This document shows positions 7,458 to 15,745 of a stretch of 64,000 bases of DNA, one piece after another. This stretch comes from Dyella silvatica. Its GTDB lineage: Bacteria > Pseudomonadota > Gammaproteobacteria > Xanthomonadales > Rhodanobacteraceae. The notes under the pieces were generated by a model. It was given only the letters and a program-made list of their open reading frames with translations. It was not told where the DNA came from and did no database searches. The position numbers and the translations under genes were made by a program. Each line of letters starts with the position of its first letter. Positions within the stretch are counted from its first letter, which is position 1. The DNA lies in NCBI RefSeq assembly GCF_026283955.1, contig NZ_JAPDPE010000003.1:40455-104454 (forward strand), in the 5' to 3' direction.

Positions 7458-10400
7458 ATGCGCATGCAGCAACCCGATGAGAAGCAGCAAGGCGATCTGA
7501 TCTCGCGCGGCAGCAGTGGCCGCGATGAGCCGTTGCCTGGCGTATGGCGGCGTGTACTCGACGCGCCGGCGGCAGCGGCTACCCATGAGCGTGGCGTACT
7601 GGGCTTTTTCCTTGAGGTGATGCCGGAGGAAGGCTCGCTGAGCGCGCGGCTCGATGTGGCTCCGGTATTGCTGGCAGTGGCTGAGCATGGCCGTTTCACC
7701 CGACCCGCGCCGTTGGATAGCAAGCATTTATCGCATCAGCCGTTGGAGCCACACGAGCAGCGGCTTGCCGCCACCGTGCTGGGTTTATCGCAAAGCCTGC
7801 GGAAAAGCCGTAGCTACGCGCGGTTGGCGGGCCATGTCGGCGATGCCTTGCTGGCCGAGATTCTCGATACCGCGCCGTGCTTCCTCGGTGGTCTGGCCGG
7901 GTTGCGCTTGTCGCGCGGCAAATCGCATCCGTTGAAATGGCAGTGGCAGCTGGAGGTCGATGGCAGCCAGCGGCTGCTGCCCTTGCTGCCGCACAACCAG
8001 CGCCTGTTGCGTATCGACGGCCTGTGGTTTCTCGATCCCGAGCGTGCCGAACTGGGCCATCTGGAAGCTGCCGCCGAAGAAACCCATTGGCTTGATCTGC
8101 CGCCGCTGAAACACGAATACAGTCGTCGCCTGCGCGACGCCTTGCCCGGTAGCCGGTTGGCGCAGCGGGTGCCGTTGCCGCAGGTGTTCAACGAATTGCG
8201 TCGCGCCGAACTGGCGCCCAAGCCGGTACTGACCCGGCATGCGCGGCTGGCCGCGGGTACGCCGCCGCTGGCCTATGCGCGGCTGGCCTTCGATTACGCC
8301 GGTGAACGTTTGCCTGGGCGCGGCGGCGAGCCGCTGGTGCGACGTGTGCGCAATGGGCAGCTGATCGAAATCATCCGCCGCCGCGCCGAAGAGCTCTCGA
8401 CCATGGAGCAGCTCGAGCACGCCGGCCTGACCCCGGGTGTCGACACCGAAGGTCTGCCCTGGGATGTCGCCGATACGTTGCCCGAAGATGCCTGGCTGTT
8501 TCCGGGCAAGGGCTATGCCGGCGCTCTGGAAGTGAATACCCCGGCGCGTTGGCTGGCGCTGCGGCCCAAACTGGAAGCCGAGGGTTTCCAGCTCGATTAC
8601 GCCCCCAGTTTCCCGTTCGAAGTGTTGGAAGGCCCGGTACGCTGGTATGGCAACGCGGTAGAAGATGCCGACGATCACGCCTTCGATCTGGAAATCGGTA
8701 TCGAAGTGGAAGGCAAGCGGCACAATTTGTTGCCGGCGGTCGCGCAGGCCTTGGCCGAACATCAGCTCAACCTGAGCCCCGCGCCGAACGAGCCCGAAGA
8801 TGCCGTGTGGTATGCGCCGGTCGATGAGCGCCGCCGCGTACCGGTGCGCTTGAAAGAGCTGCGCGGCCTGCTCGCGCCGCTGGCCGAGTATCTGGAAAAG
8901 CCAAAGAAAAAACTGCACCTGCCACGCGTGCAGGCGGGCCGGCTGGAAGAGATCGTCGACGCCTTGCCCAGTGGTGGCGCGCTGGAGGCGCCGGAGCAGC
9001 TGCGCGGATTCACCGCGCGTCTGCGTGATGCCGCCGAGCGTGCCAGCGATGCGATTCCGCTCGGTCTCACCGTCGAACTGCGGCCGTATCAGCGCGAAGG
9101 TTTGCGGTGGTTGAATGCGTTGGCCGAAGCCGGTGTCGGCGGCGTACTGGCCGATGACATGGGCCTGGGCAAGACGCTGCAGTTGATTACTCATTTGCTG
9201 GCGCTAAAAGAGCGCGGCGAGCTGACCCAGCCCGCGCTGATCGTGGTGCCTACCAGCTTGATCCCGAACTGGCTGGCCGAGATCGCGCGTTTCGCCCCGT
9301 CGCTGCGCGTGCTCACGCTGCACGGCCCGCAGCGCGGTGGCGAGTTTGCCCAGCTGGGCGGGCAAGACATCGTATTGACCAGCTATGCCTTGCTGCCGCG
9401 CGATGTGGTCACCTTGCGCAAACAAGCCTTTGCCTTGATCGCACTGGATGAAGCGCAGCAGGTGAAAAACCCGCGCACCCAGGCGCGCCGCGCGGTACTG
9501 AGCCTGCGCGCACCACGCTGCATTTGCCTCACCGGCACGCCGCTGGAAAACCACCTGGGCGAACTGTGGTCGCAAATCGATCTGGCCGTGCCTGGCCTGC
9601 TTGGCGACGAAGGTGCGTTTCGCCGGCACTACCGCGTGCCGATCGAAAAGCAGCGCGATACCGAATGCCAGGAGCGCCTCAATCGCCGCCTCGCGCCGTT
9701 CATCCTGCGCCGGACCAAGGCTCAGGTGGCGAAGGAGTTGCCGCCGAAAACCGAGATTACCCGCCGGGTGGTGCTCGAAGGCCGCCAGCGCGAGCTATAC
9801 GAAAGCCTGCGTCTGTCGCTGGCGGACGAATTGCGCGAGGTGATTGCCCAGCGCGGTATCGCGCACAGCGGCATCATCGTGCTGGATGCCTTGCTCAAGC
9901 TGCGCCAGGTTTGCTGCGATCCACGATTGGTCAAGCTGGAGGCCGCGCGTGGTGTGCGCGATTCGGCCAAGTTCGAATTGCTGATGGACATGCTGCCCGC
10001 CCTGCTGGCCGAAGGCCGCAAGGTGCTGCTGTTCTCGCAATTCACCGAAATGCTCAAGCTGATTGCGCATGAGCTGGATCACCGGCGCATCCGCTACGTC
10101 ACGCTCACCGGTGAAACACGCGACCGCGCCGAGCCGGTGCGGCAATTCCAGGAGGGCGAGGTACCGCTGTTCCTGCTCTCGCTGAAAGCCGGTGGCGTCG
10201 GCCTCAACCTGACCGCCGCAGACACGGTGATCCACTACGACCCGTGGTGGAATCCGGCCGCCGAGGCGCAGGCCAGCGATCGTGCGCATCGTATCGGTCA
10301 GGACAAACCGGTCTTCGTATTCCGTTTGATTACTTCAGGCACCGTCGAAGAACGAATCGAAGAGCAGAAGGTACGCAAGGCGGAACTGGCCGAAGCGCTG

Positions 10401-10478
10401 CTCGAAGGCGGCGGTAGCCGTGAACGGCTCAGTTTCGAGCAAGAAGATCTGGACGCCTTGTTGGCGCCGGCCTCTTAG
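7458..10478 (+). CDS. SNF2-family DEAD/DEAH-box helicase
   Basis: About 1006 residues from ATG 7458 (GGA nearby upstream); TTG 7437 and ATG 7464 are other in-frame starts. The first 540 or so residues are a poorly recognisable N-terminal region; the C-terminal half is a SNF2 ATPase: LRPYQREGLRWLN, Walker A DDMGLGKT near residue 570, DEAQ box (ALDEAQQVKNP) near 665, LTGTPLENHLGELWS, FILRRTK, then the helicase C-terminal domain with LFSQFTEML, LSLKAGGVGLNLTAADTVIHYDPWWNPAAEAQASDRAHRIGQ. Such proteins are double-stranded DNA translocases; bacterial members are often called HepA/RapA-like or associated with stress and defence, but no restriction, protease or nuclease genes lie beside it. Stand-alone gene. 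Confidence 0.92.
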   Translation: MRMQQPDEKQQGDLISRGSSGRDEPLPGVWRRVLDAPAAAATHERGVLGFFLEVMPEEGSLSARLDVAPVLLAVAEHGRFTRPAPLDSKHLSHQPLEPHEQRLAATVLGLSQSLRKSRSYARLAGHVGDALLAEILDTAPCFLGGLAGLRLSRGKSHPLKWQWQLEVDGSQRLLPLLPHNQRLLRIDGLWFLDPERAELGHLEAAAEETHWLDLPPLKHEYSRRLRDALPGSRLAQRVPLPQVFNELRRAELAPKPVLTRHARLAAGTPPLAYARLAFDYAGERLPGRGGEPLVRRVRNGQLIEIIRRRAEELSTMEQLEHAGLTPGVDTEGLPWDVADTLPEDAWLFPGKGYAGALEVNTPARWLALRPKLEAEGFQLDYAPSFPFEVLEGPVRWYGNAVEDADDHAFDLEIGIEVEGKRHNLLPAVAQALAEHQLNLSPAPNEPEDAVWYAPVDERRRVPVRLKELRGLLAPLAEYLEKPKKKLHLPRVQAGRLEEIVDALPSGGALEAPEQLRGFTARLRDAAERASDAIPLGLTVELRPYQREGLRWLNALAEAGVGGVLADDMGLGKTLQLITHLLALKERGELTQPALIVVPTSLIPNWLAEIARFAPSLRVLTLHGPQRGGEFAQLGGQDIVLTSYALLPRDVVTLRKQAFALIALDEAQQVKNPRTQARRAVLSLRAPRCICLTGTPLENHLGELWSQIDLAVPGLLGDEGAFRRHYRVPIEKQRDTECQERLNRRLAPFILRRTKAQVAKELPPKTEITRRVVLEGRQRELYESLRLSLADELREVIAQRGIAHSGIIVLDALLKLRQVCCDPRLVKLEAARGVRDSAKFELLMDMLPALLAEGRKVLLFSQFTEMLKLIAHELDHRRIRYVTLTGETRDRAEPVRQFQEGEVPLFLLSLKAGGVGLNLTAADTVIHYDPWWNPAAEAQASDRAHRIGQDKPVFVFRLITSGTVEERIEEQKVRKAELAEALLEGGGSRERLSFEQEDLDALLAPAS

Positions 10479-10518
10479 CCGCTTCAATCAACGAGCCCTG
10501 AGCGAGCTTCGCTTTCAT

Positions 10519-10540
10519 CGCCCTGCAAGCTTGCAGGGCG
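10519..10540. terminator. 22-bp perfect palindrome between convergent genes
   Basis: CGCCCTGCAAGCTTGCAGGGCG is a perfect inverted repeat lying between the helicase stop (10478) and the lipoprotein stop (10546, minus strand). No long U-run follows on either strand, so a bidirectional terminator role is likely but not proven. Confidence 0.55.
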
Positions 10541-10545
10541 TGGGT

Positions 10546-10866
10546 TTACTGATCGGCTACGGTGCGCGCGCGCAATAAGGCATCGACGGCTTGCTGCCAC
10601 TCTGGCGAACCCGGCGTCGATTGCGGCGCTTCCTGATCGAGCTTCTGCTGCACAGCGCGATTCCATTCGTCTGAGCCGGGATCCGGGCCGTGACCGCCCC
10701 CATCGCCGATGCCGAGAGTTTGATCGACCCAGGCGTACCACTGCGGTGAGCCGAGTGCGGCGTGAGCCGGGCTAGATGGTGTCGCGGCCTGTGGCGATGG
10801 CGGCGCGGAGGGTGAGCAGGCTGCAAGTAGCAGTGCGAGGGTGAGGCTGGTAGCGAGTCGGCGCAT
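10546..10866 (-). CDS. Small proline-rich lipoprotein, function unknown
   Basis: 106 residues from ATG 10866, chosen because AGGAG lies 8 bases upstream; an upstream ATG at 10896 is less likely. Signal peptide MRRLATSLTLALLLAAC with lipobox LAAC, then a Pro/Ser/Ala linker, then a repeated motif: GSPQWYAWVDQTLG, GSDEWNRAVQQKL and GSPEWQQAVDALL. These three G-S-x-x-W-x-x-(A/V) copies, each about 15 residues, look like tandem short helical units. I know no family for it. Outer-membrane or periplasmic anchoring is implied. Confidence 0.75.
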   Translation of the reverse strand: MRRLATSLTLALLLAACSPSAPPSPQAATPSSPAHAALGSPQWYAWVDQTLGIGDGGGHGPDPGSDEWNRAVQQKLDQEAPQSTPGSPEWQQAVDALLRARTVADQ

Positions 10867-10928
10867 GAGACGGCTCCTAACCGCTAATGCGGGCATCGAG
10901 ATGAATCACACCTGACATGACGTGGGCG

Positions 10929-11612
10929 TTAACTGCGCGCCGCCACTTCGTCGATATGCAGCAACAGGTCGGCGGGATCTTCATACACGCGGAAGGCGCC
11001 GGCGTGCTCGAGCTCTTCCTGGCCATAGCCGCCCGAGAGCAAGCCGATGCCGAGCGAGCGGGCACGTTGCGCTGCAAGCATGTCCCAGATGCTGTCGCCG
11101 ATGACCAGGGCTTGATGGATATCGCAATCGAGCCGCTGCGCGGCAGTGATAAACAAATCGGGATCGGGTTTGGCGTGGCGTACCTGGTCGCGGGTCACCA
11201 CCGGTACTTTCGATGGATCGACCCCGAGTGCTTCAAGATTATGTGCCGCCGTTTGCATGCGGCCGCTGGTCGCGATGGCCCAGGGAATTTTCTGCTCGGT
11301 CAGAAAGGCCAGCAGCTCGCGTGCGCCGGGCAGCGGTTTGACCGAACCCTGAGTGGCTTGGCGGTTATAGGCTTCCGCATGCCAGTGGCGCAGACGGGTC
11401 AATCGTTCTTCGGTGATTTCCAGGCCGGTTTCGCGCAAGAGAATATTGGCGAACAGGCCGCCGCTCATGCCGATTTTGCGGTGAATCCGCCACACTGATA
11501 ACTCGACCCCTTCTTTGTCCAGCGCCTCCTTCCAGGCGAGCACGTGCTGATAAACGCTATCGACCAGGGTGCCGTCGAGGTCGAACAAGAAAGCCGTATC
11601 GCTGCGGGCCAT
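10929..11612 (-). CDS. HAD-superfamily phosphatase (phosphoglycolate-phosphatase-like)
   Basis: 227 residues. Motif I DLDGTLVDS (residues 11-19, nucleophile and acid/base Asp), a helical cap (about 20-90), motif II in the ATSGR segment, motif III lysine in PDPDLF vicinity (AKPDPD), and motif IV VIGDSIWDMLAA. The order matches subclass I HAD phosphatases such as Gph or beta-phosphoglucomutase-like enzymes; the exact substrate is open. Its 5' end overlaps the 3' end of the upstream membrane-protein frame by 56 bp. The glk/bgl sugar genes lie further upstream on the same strand, so a sugar-phosphate substrate is possible. Confidence 0.88.
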   Translation of the reverse strand: MARSDTAFLFDLDGTLVDSVYQHVLAWKEALDKEGVELSVWRIHRKIGMSGGLFANILLRETGLEITEERLTRLRHWHAEAYNRQATQGSVKPLPGARELLAFLTEQKIPWAIATSGRMQTAAHNLEALGVDPSKVPVVTRDQVRHAKPDPDLFITAAQRLDCDIHQALVIGDSIWDMLAAQRARSLGIGLLSGGYGQEELEHAGAFRVYEDPADLLLHIDEVAARS

Positions 11613-11940
11613 GAGGGGAGGTCTCCGTGGTGGGCTGAAGCAAGTGTCGCGCTACATCATGAAAAGCAAAAGCCATGCGCGGCAGGCGGCGATAACTCAG
11701 CAGCGCCCATAGCGCTGCGAGCAGCGCAAGCACAAACATCAGGGCGACAGAAAGAAACAGCGCCGCAAGCATAGGCATGCCGCAAACAGGTCCATCCTGC
11801 GCGGCCGCCCACTGCGCGAATGCGCGGCTTTGCATGGTGAAGTAGGCGGCCGGAAATACGACAGACAGGGCGCCGAGGATGAGCGAGGCCGATCGATAAG
11901 TCAGGCGCCTGCTCGCGGGTCGCTTGATGGCGTCATTCAT
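11557..11940 (-). CDS. Hypothetical small membrane protein
   Basis: 127 residues from ATG 11940 (MNDAIKRPASRR). Two hydrophobic segments, about residues 18-38 and 58-83, then a basic, low-complexity C-terminus ending RPRRHPGR. The last 18 codons overlap the HAD gene in another frame, which suggests the natural C-terminus may be ill-defined or the protein is a recent, weakly constrained gene. No family recognised. Lies between glk and the HAD gene on the same strand. Confidence 0.45.
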   Translation of the reverse strand: MNDAIKRPASRRLTYRSASLILGALSVVFPAAYFTMQSRAFAQWAAAQDGPVCGMPMLAALFLSVALMFVLALLAALWALLSYRRLPRMAFAFHDVARHLLQPTTETSPHGPQRYGFLVRPRRHPGR

Positions 11941-12009
11941 GCCCGCGTATGTCCCTGCCAAAGAAGCCGCTTTGTCGTGTTGCGGCAGCCGGGCGGGTCG
12001 CCGCCGATA

Positions 12010-13029
12010 TCACTTCAATGGAAAGGATTTATCCAGCTCCATCATGGCCAGCGCGGCAGCGCCCACCAGACCCGGTTCGGGATTCATGATCGCCTGGGTC
12101 GGGATATGTTCCATGGTGTCGCGGAAACGGCCCTTCGCCTCGAAGCGTTCGCGGAAATGCCCGCGTCGCTCCAGCCATGGCAGCAGGATCGGAATCAGGC
12201 CGCCGGTAAGGTAGACACCGTCCCAGGCGCCCATGGTCAACACCAGATCGCCGGCGACACTGCCGAAAATGCCGGCGAAGGTTTCCACCGTGCGCACGCA
12301 AATCGGATCGCTGCCGGCTTCGGCGCGCTGGGTAATGTCTTCCGGTTGCAACGGCTCGGGGGTCTTGCCCGCGATATTGCACACGGCATCGTAGAGATTG
12401 ACCAAGCCCTGGCCGCAGATCAGTCGTTCATTGGAGACGCGGCCAAAACGCTGGTTGAGGTAATTGAGTATCTCGATGTCTTCCGGGCTGTGCGCCGCAA
12501 AGCCGGCATGACCGCCTTCGCTTTGCAGCACGCTGGCCTTGCCTTCGCGCATCAGCAGGCCGCCGACACCGAGCCCGGTGCCCGGCCCGACGATGGCAAA
12601 GGTTTGCTCTTCACGGCCGCTGATAACGGGTATTGGCAGGCTGCCGACAGAAACCAGGTCGGCCGGCTTGAGCAAAGTCACCGCCATACTTTGCGCGGCG
12701 AAATCGTTGGCCAGATGCACCGAGTCCATGCCCAGTTCGGCCTGCAGTTTGTGCGCGACGATCGACCATGGGTTATTGGTGATCTTCACCGTTTCGCCAT
12801 CGCTGATGCGGCCAGCGGCAGCGATCACGGCGCGGCTGGCGCTGAGCCCGCTGTCGCTGAAATATTGGCGGATCGCCTCGGCCAGCGAGGTGAAGTCCTT
12901 CACCCGATAGCGCCGCACGCTGCCGTCAAGCAACGGTGCGCTGCGGTCGGGGTGGGTCAGCGCGAAGCGGACATTGGTGCCACCGAGATCGGCAAGCAGG
13001 GTCGGGGCGGCACTGGCGGAAAAGCTCAT
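12010..13029 (-). CDS. glk: Glucokinase
   Basis: 339 residues from ATG 13029 (CAGGA ribosome site); an upstream ATG at 13074 looks like extension into the spacer. ATP-dependent phosphorylation of glucose to glucose-6-phosphate in the cytosol. Motifs: phosphate-1 LLADLGGTNVRFAL, catalytic Asp in HLANDFAAQS, GPGTGLGVGGL, SEGGHAGF, and C-terminal GVYLTGGLIP. This is the Glk (PF02685) family rather than ROK: no ROK Zn motif. Lies 52 bp after the GH1 beta-glucosidase gene, which releases glucose from beta-glucosides; the two make a hydrolyse-then-phosphorylate pair under a LacI-type operator. Confidence 0.95.
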   Translation of the reverse strand: MSFSASAAPTLLADLGGTNVRFALTHPDRSAPLLDGSVRRYRVKDFTSLAEAIRQYFSDSGLSASRAVIAAAGRISDGETVKITNNPWSIVAHKLQAELGMDSVHLANDFAAQSMAVTLLKPADLVSVGSLPIPVISGREEQTFAIVGPGTGLGVGGLLMREGKASVLQSEGGHAGFAAHSPEDIEILNYLNQRFGRVSNERLICGQGLVNLYDAVCNIAGKTPEPLQPEDITQRAEAGSDPICVRTVETFAGIFGSVAGDLVLTMGAWDGVYLTGGLIPILLPWLERRGHFRERFEAKGRFRDTMEHIPTQAIMNPEPGLVGAAALAMMELDKSFPLK

Positions 13030-13081
13030 GGACAATCCTGGCAACGGGTCACTCAAGCCTGCGTCGGGTGGCAAGCAAGCC

Positions 13082-14449
13082 TTAAGCAGAGAGGCTTGCT
13101 TCGTCCAGCGCCGTGCCGTTGCTTTCGATCACCTTGGCGTAGAGTTTCGCCGTCGCTTTGGGCGTGCGCTTCTGCGTGGCAAAGTCCACATGGTACAGGC
13201 CAAAGCGCTTGGAGAAACCTAGGGACCACTCCAAATTATCCATCAGCGACCAGGCGTAATAGCCCTTGAGGTTCACTCCGGCCTCGATCGCCCGGTGCAA
13301 TGCCTGCAAATGTTTGCGTAGATAACTGGTGCGCAGCGGGTCATCCAGCACCTCGGCCTCGGCCACCGGCGGATCGTAAAAAGCCGAGCCGTTCTCGGTG
13401 ATGTACAGCGGGATATCGCCGTAGCGGCTCTTGAACCAGGTCAAGGTGTCGGTAAGGCCTTGCTCGAACACTTCCCAGCCGGTTTCGGTGTAGGTCTTGT
13501 TGGGCTGGCGCACCGGTGAGGCTCGCAGCGGATACTGCAGCGGATCGTTTTTCACCACGGCGCGCGTGTAGTAATTGATGCCGACAAAATCGACCTTTTG
13601 CTGGGTCAGCTTGAAGTCGTCGTCGGGGAAATCCGGCCATGCGTCGCCGAAGATTTCTTTCAACTCCGGCGGATAGCTGCCCAGCAGTGCCGGGTCAGCG
13701 AACTGCTCATTCATATAGGCGTGGGCGCGACGGGTGGCGGCCAGATCTTCGGGGCTGTCCGAGTGTGGATACTTCGGCTCGATATTGAACACCACGCCGA
13801 TCTCGTGCTTGCCGACGCTGCGATAAGCCTGGATGCCGGCGCCGCTGGCGCGCATCAGGTTATGCGCGGCGATCGGCGCCTCGTACTTGCTGCGGTGGCC
13901 AGGGGCCAGCGCGCCATGCAGATAGCCGCCATCGGTGACCACCCAGGGCTCATTAAGCGTGGACCAGCGCTGCACGCGCCCGTCCAGCGCCTGGTACATC
14001 ACGCTGGCGTAGTCGGCAAACCAGTGGGCGATATCGCGGTTGAGCCAGCCGCCGCGGTCATCCAGCGCCGCCGGCAGATCCCAATGGAACAGGGTGACGT
14101 TGGGAGCGATGCCGTTCTCCAGCAACTCATCGACCAGCCGCGAATAGAAGTCCAGGCCTTTGTGGTTGATCCGCCCAGTGCCTTCCGGCAGCACGCGTGC
14201 CCAGTTGATGCTTAGCCGATAGCCCCTCAGCCCCAGCGCCTTCATCAATTGCACGTCGTCTTTGTAGCGACGGTAGTGGTCGCAGGCGAGGTCGCCGGTG
14301 TCACCGTTAATCATCATGCCGGGGGTGTGGGCGAAGCGCTGCCAGATGCTCGGGCCGGCACCGTCGGCCAGCGGCGAGCCCTCGATTTGATAGGCCGAAG
14401 TGGCGGCCCCCCAGAGAAAGCCTTCAGGAAAACGGTAGCTACGGGTCAT
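13082..14449 (-). CDS. GH1 family beta-glucosidase
   Basis: 455 residues from ATG 14449 (MTRSYRFPEGFLWG). N-terminal signature FLWGAATSAYQIEG, acid/base Glu in STLNEPW (E167), nucleophile Glu in ITENGSAF (E352), and the C-terminal sugar-binding WSLMDNLEWSLGFSKRFGL block are all intact; length is normal for the family. No signal peptide, so it acts on imported beta-glucosides in the cytosol. The ATG is 33 bases from a perfect LacI-type palindrome, and glk follows in the same orientation, giving an inducible beta-glucoside operon. Confidence 0.95.
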   Translation of the reverse strand: MTRSYRFPEGFLWGAATSAYQIEGSPLADGAGPSIWQRFAHTPGMMINGDTGDLACDHYRRYKDDVQLMKALGLRGYRLSINWARVLPEGTGRINHKGLDFYSRLVDELLENGIAPNVTLFHWDLPAALDDRGGWLNRDIAHWFADYASVMYQALDGRVQRWSTLNEPWVVTDGGYLHGALAPGHRSKYEAPIAAHNLMRASGAGIQAYRSVGKHEIGVVFNIEPKYPHSDSPEDLAATRRAHAYMNEQFADPALLGSYPPELKEIFGDAWPDFPDDDFKLTQQKVDFVGINYYTRAVVKNDPLQYPLRASPVRQPNKTYTETGWEVFEQGLTDTLTWFKSRYGDIPLYITENGSAFYDPPVAEAEVLDDPLRTSYLRKHLQALHRAIEAGVNLKGYYAWSLMDNLEWSLGFSKRFGLYHVDFATQKRTPKATAKLYAKVIESNGTALDEASLSA

Positions 14450-14481
14450 CGACGGGGTTCCCAATGCCGCATCGCGGCTTG

Positions 14482-14497
14482 ATGTAAACGTTTACAT
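14482..14497. promoter_or_regulatory. Perfect LacI-family operator
   Basis: ATGTAAACGTTTACAT is a perfect 16-bp inverted repeat with central CG, matching the TGNAANCGNTNNCA pattern bound by LacI/GalR-family sugar repressors. It sits 33 bases upstream of the GH1 start (minus strand) and about 130 bases upstream of the sugar-ABC ATPase gene (plus strand), so one repressor could control both directions. No LacI gene is in the window. Confidence 0.85.
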
Positions 14498-14629
14498 TGA
14501 GAGAATATCCGATTGTTCTCGCTTGTGCAGCCGGTTTCGTGCCTGCGGGGTCATGGGTGGGCTTGGGCCTACTATCGAGATTCCCAACACCATGGCTGAG
14601 CCCACGGCTAGGCCACAGGAGATGTATGC

Positions 14630-15745
14630 ATGGCCAGTGTCCGCCTCGACAAGCTGCGCAAGGTCTACCCGAACGGCCATGTCGGCGTCGACGATGCCAG
14701 CTTCGAGATCGCCGACGGCGAATTGCTGGTGCTGGTCGGGCCCTCGGGCTGCGGCAAGACCACCTTGCTGCGGATGATTGCCGGGCTGGAAGCCATTAGC
14801 GGTGGCAGCCTGAGCATCGACGGCCGCGTGGTCAATGAGGTGGCGCCGAAGGATCGCGACATCGCCATGGTGTTTCAGAACTACGCGCTGTATCCGCATA
14901 TGACGGTGGCCGAAAACCTGGGCTTTGGCCTGCGCCTGCGCGGCCAGCCCAAGGCCGAGATCGAGCGTCGGGTGCGCGAGGCTGCGCAAACGCTGGAGCT
15001 GGAGCAGCGGCTGGATTCGCGCCCCGCCGCGTTGTCCGGCGGCCAGCGTCAGCGGGTTGCCCTGGGCCGTGCCTTGGTGCGTGACCCCAAAGTGTTTTTG
15101 CTGGATGAGCCGCTGTCCAATCTCGACGCCAAACTGCGCTTGTCGATGCGGGTAGAAATCGCGCGGCTGCATCGCCAGCTCAAGGCCACGATGATTTACG
15201 TCACCCACGACCAGATCGAAGCGATGACCTTGGGCCAACGCATCGTGGTACTCAACGGCGGGGTGATCCAGCAAATCGATACGCCGATGAATCTCTACGA
15301 TCATCCGGCCAATGTATTCGTCGCGGGTTTTCTCGGCAGCCCGGCCATGAACCTGCTGCGCGGCACGCTGCAGCTCGACAACGGCTTCCAATTGATGACG
15401 GCGCAAGGCGTGTTGCAGCTTGGCGAACCGCCGCAAGCCAAAGCGCTGGAAGCATGGCGCGGCCGGGAGATCGTGCTCGGCTTACGCCCCGAGGATTTAC
15501 AGCCGCGCGAAAACGCCGATGGCGCGTTGCTCAGCGCACAACTCGAAGTGCTTGAGCCGGTCGGCAATGAAGTCTTTCTCAACTTGCGTTACGGCGATCT
15601 GGCGCTGGTCTCACGCACACCGCCACGTCTTTTGCCGACACCGGGAAGCACCATCCATATCGGCTTTCAGCCCGAGCGATTGCATTTTTTCGATGCAGAG
15701 CAAGGCTTGCGCATTCAAGTCGGCGGAGCTGGCGCGCGAGCCTGA
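14630..15745 (+). CDS. Sugar ABC transporter ATPase (UgpC/MsmX type)
   Basis: 371 residues. Walker A GPSGCGKTT (about 37-45), signature LSGGQRQRVALGRAL, Walker B VFLLDEPLSNLDAKLR, switch VTHDQIEAMTL, and a C-terminal MalK-like TOBE regulatory half (about 240-371: GFLGSPAMN, LGLRPEDL, IGFQPERLHFFD). The ATG follows a CAGGAG site. This is the ATPase of carbohydrate (oligosaccharide or glycerol-3-phosphate) importers. No permease or binding protein is beside it, so it probably serves several importers encoded elsewhere. It faces the GH1/glk operon across the LacI-type operator. Confidence 0.92.
   Translation: MASVRLDKLRKVYPNGHVGVDDASFEIADGELLVLVGPSGCGKTTLLRMIAGLEAISGGSLSIDGRVVNEVAPKDRDIAMVFQNYALYPHMTVAENLGFGLRLRGQPKAEIERRVREAAQTLELEQRLDSRPAALSGGQRQRVALGRALVRDPKVFLLDEPLSNLDAKLRLSMRVEIARLHRQLKATMIYVTHDQIEAMTLGQRIVVLNGGVIQQIDTPMNLYDHPANVFVAGFLGSPAMNLLRGTLQLDNGFQLMTAQGVLQLGEPPQAKALEAWRGREIVLGLRPEDLQPRENADGALLSAQLEVLEPVGNEVFLNLRYGDLALVSRTPPRLLPTPGSTIHIGFQPERLHFFDAEQGLRIQVGGAGARA

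Noticed and set aside
7785..9194. 469-residue minus-strand frame
   Set aside because: Antisense to the SNF2 helicase; no protein features.
11830..13269. 479-residue plus-strand frame
   Set aside because: Antisense to glk and the GH1 gene, both with clear motifs; no recognisable domain.
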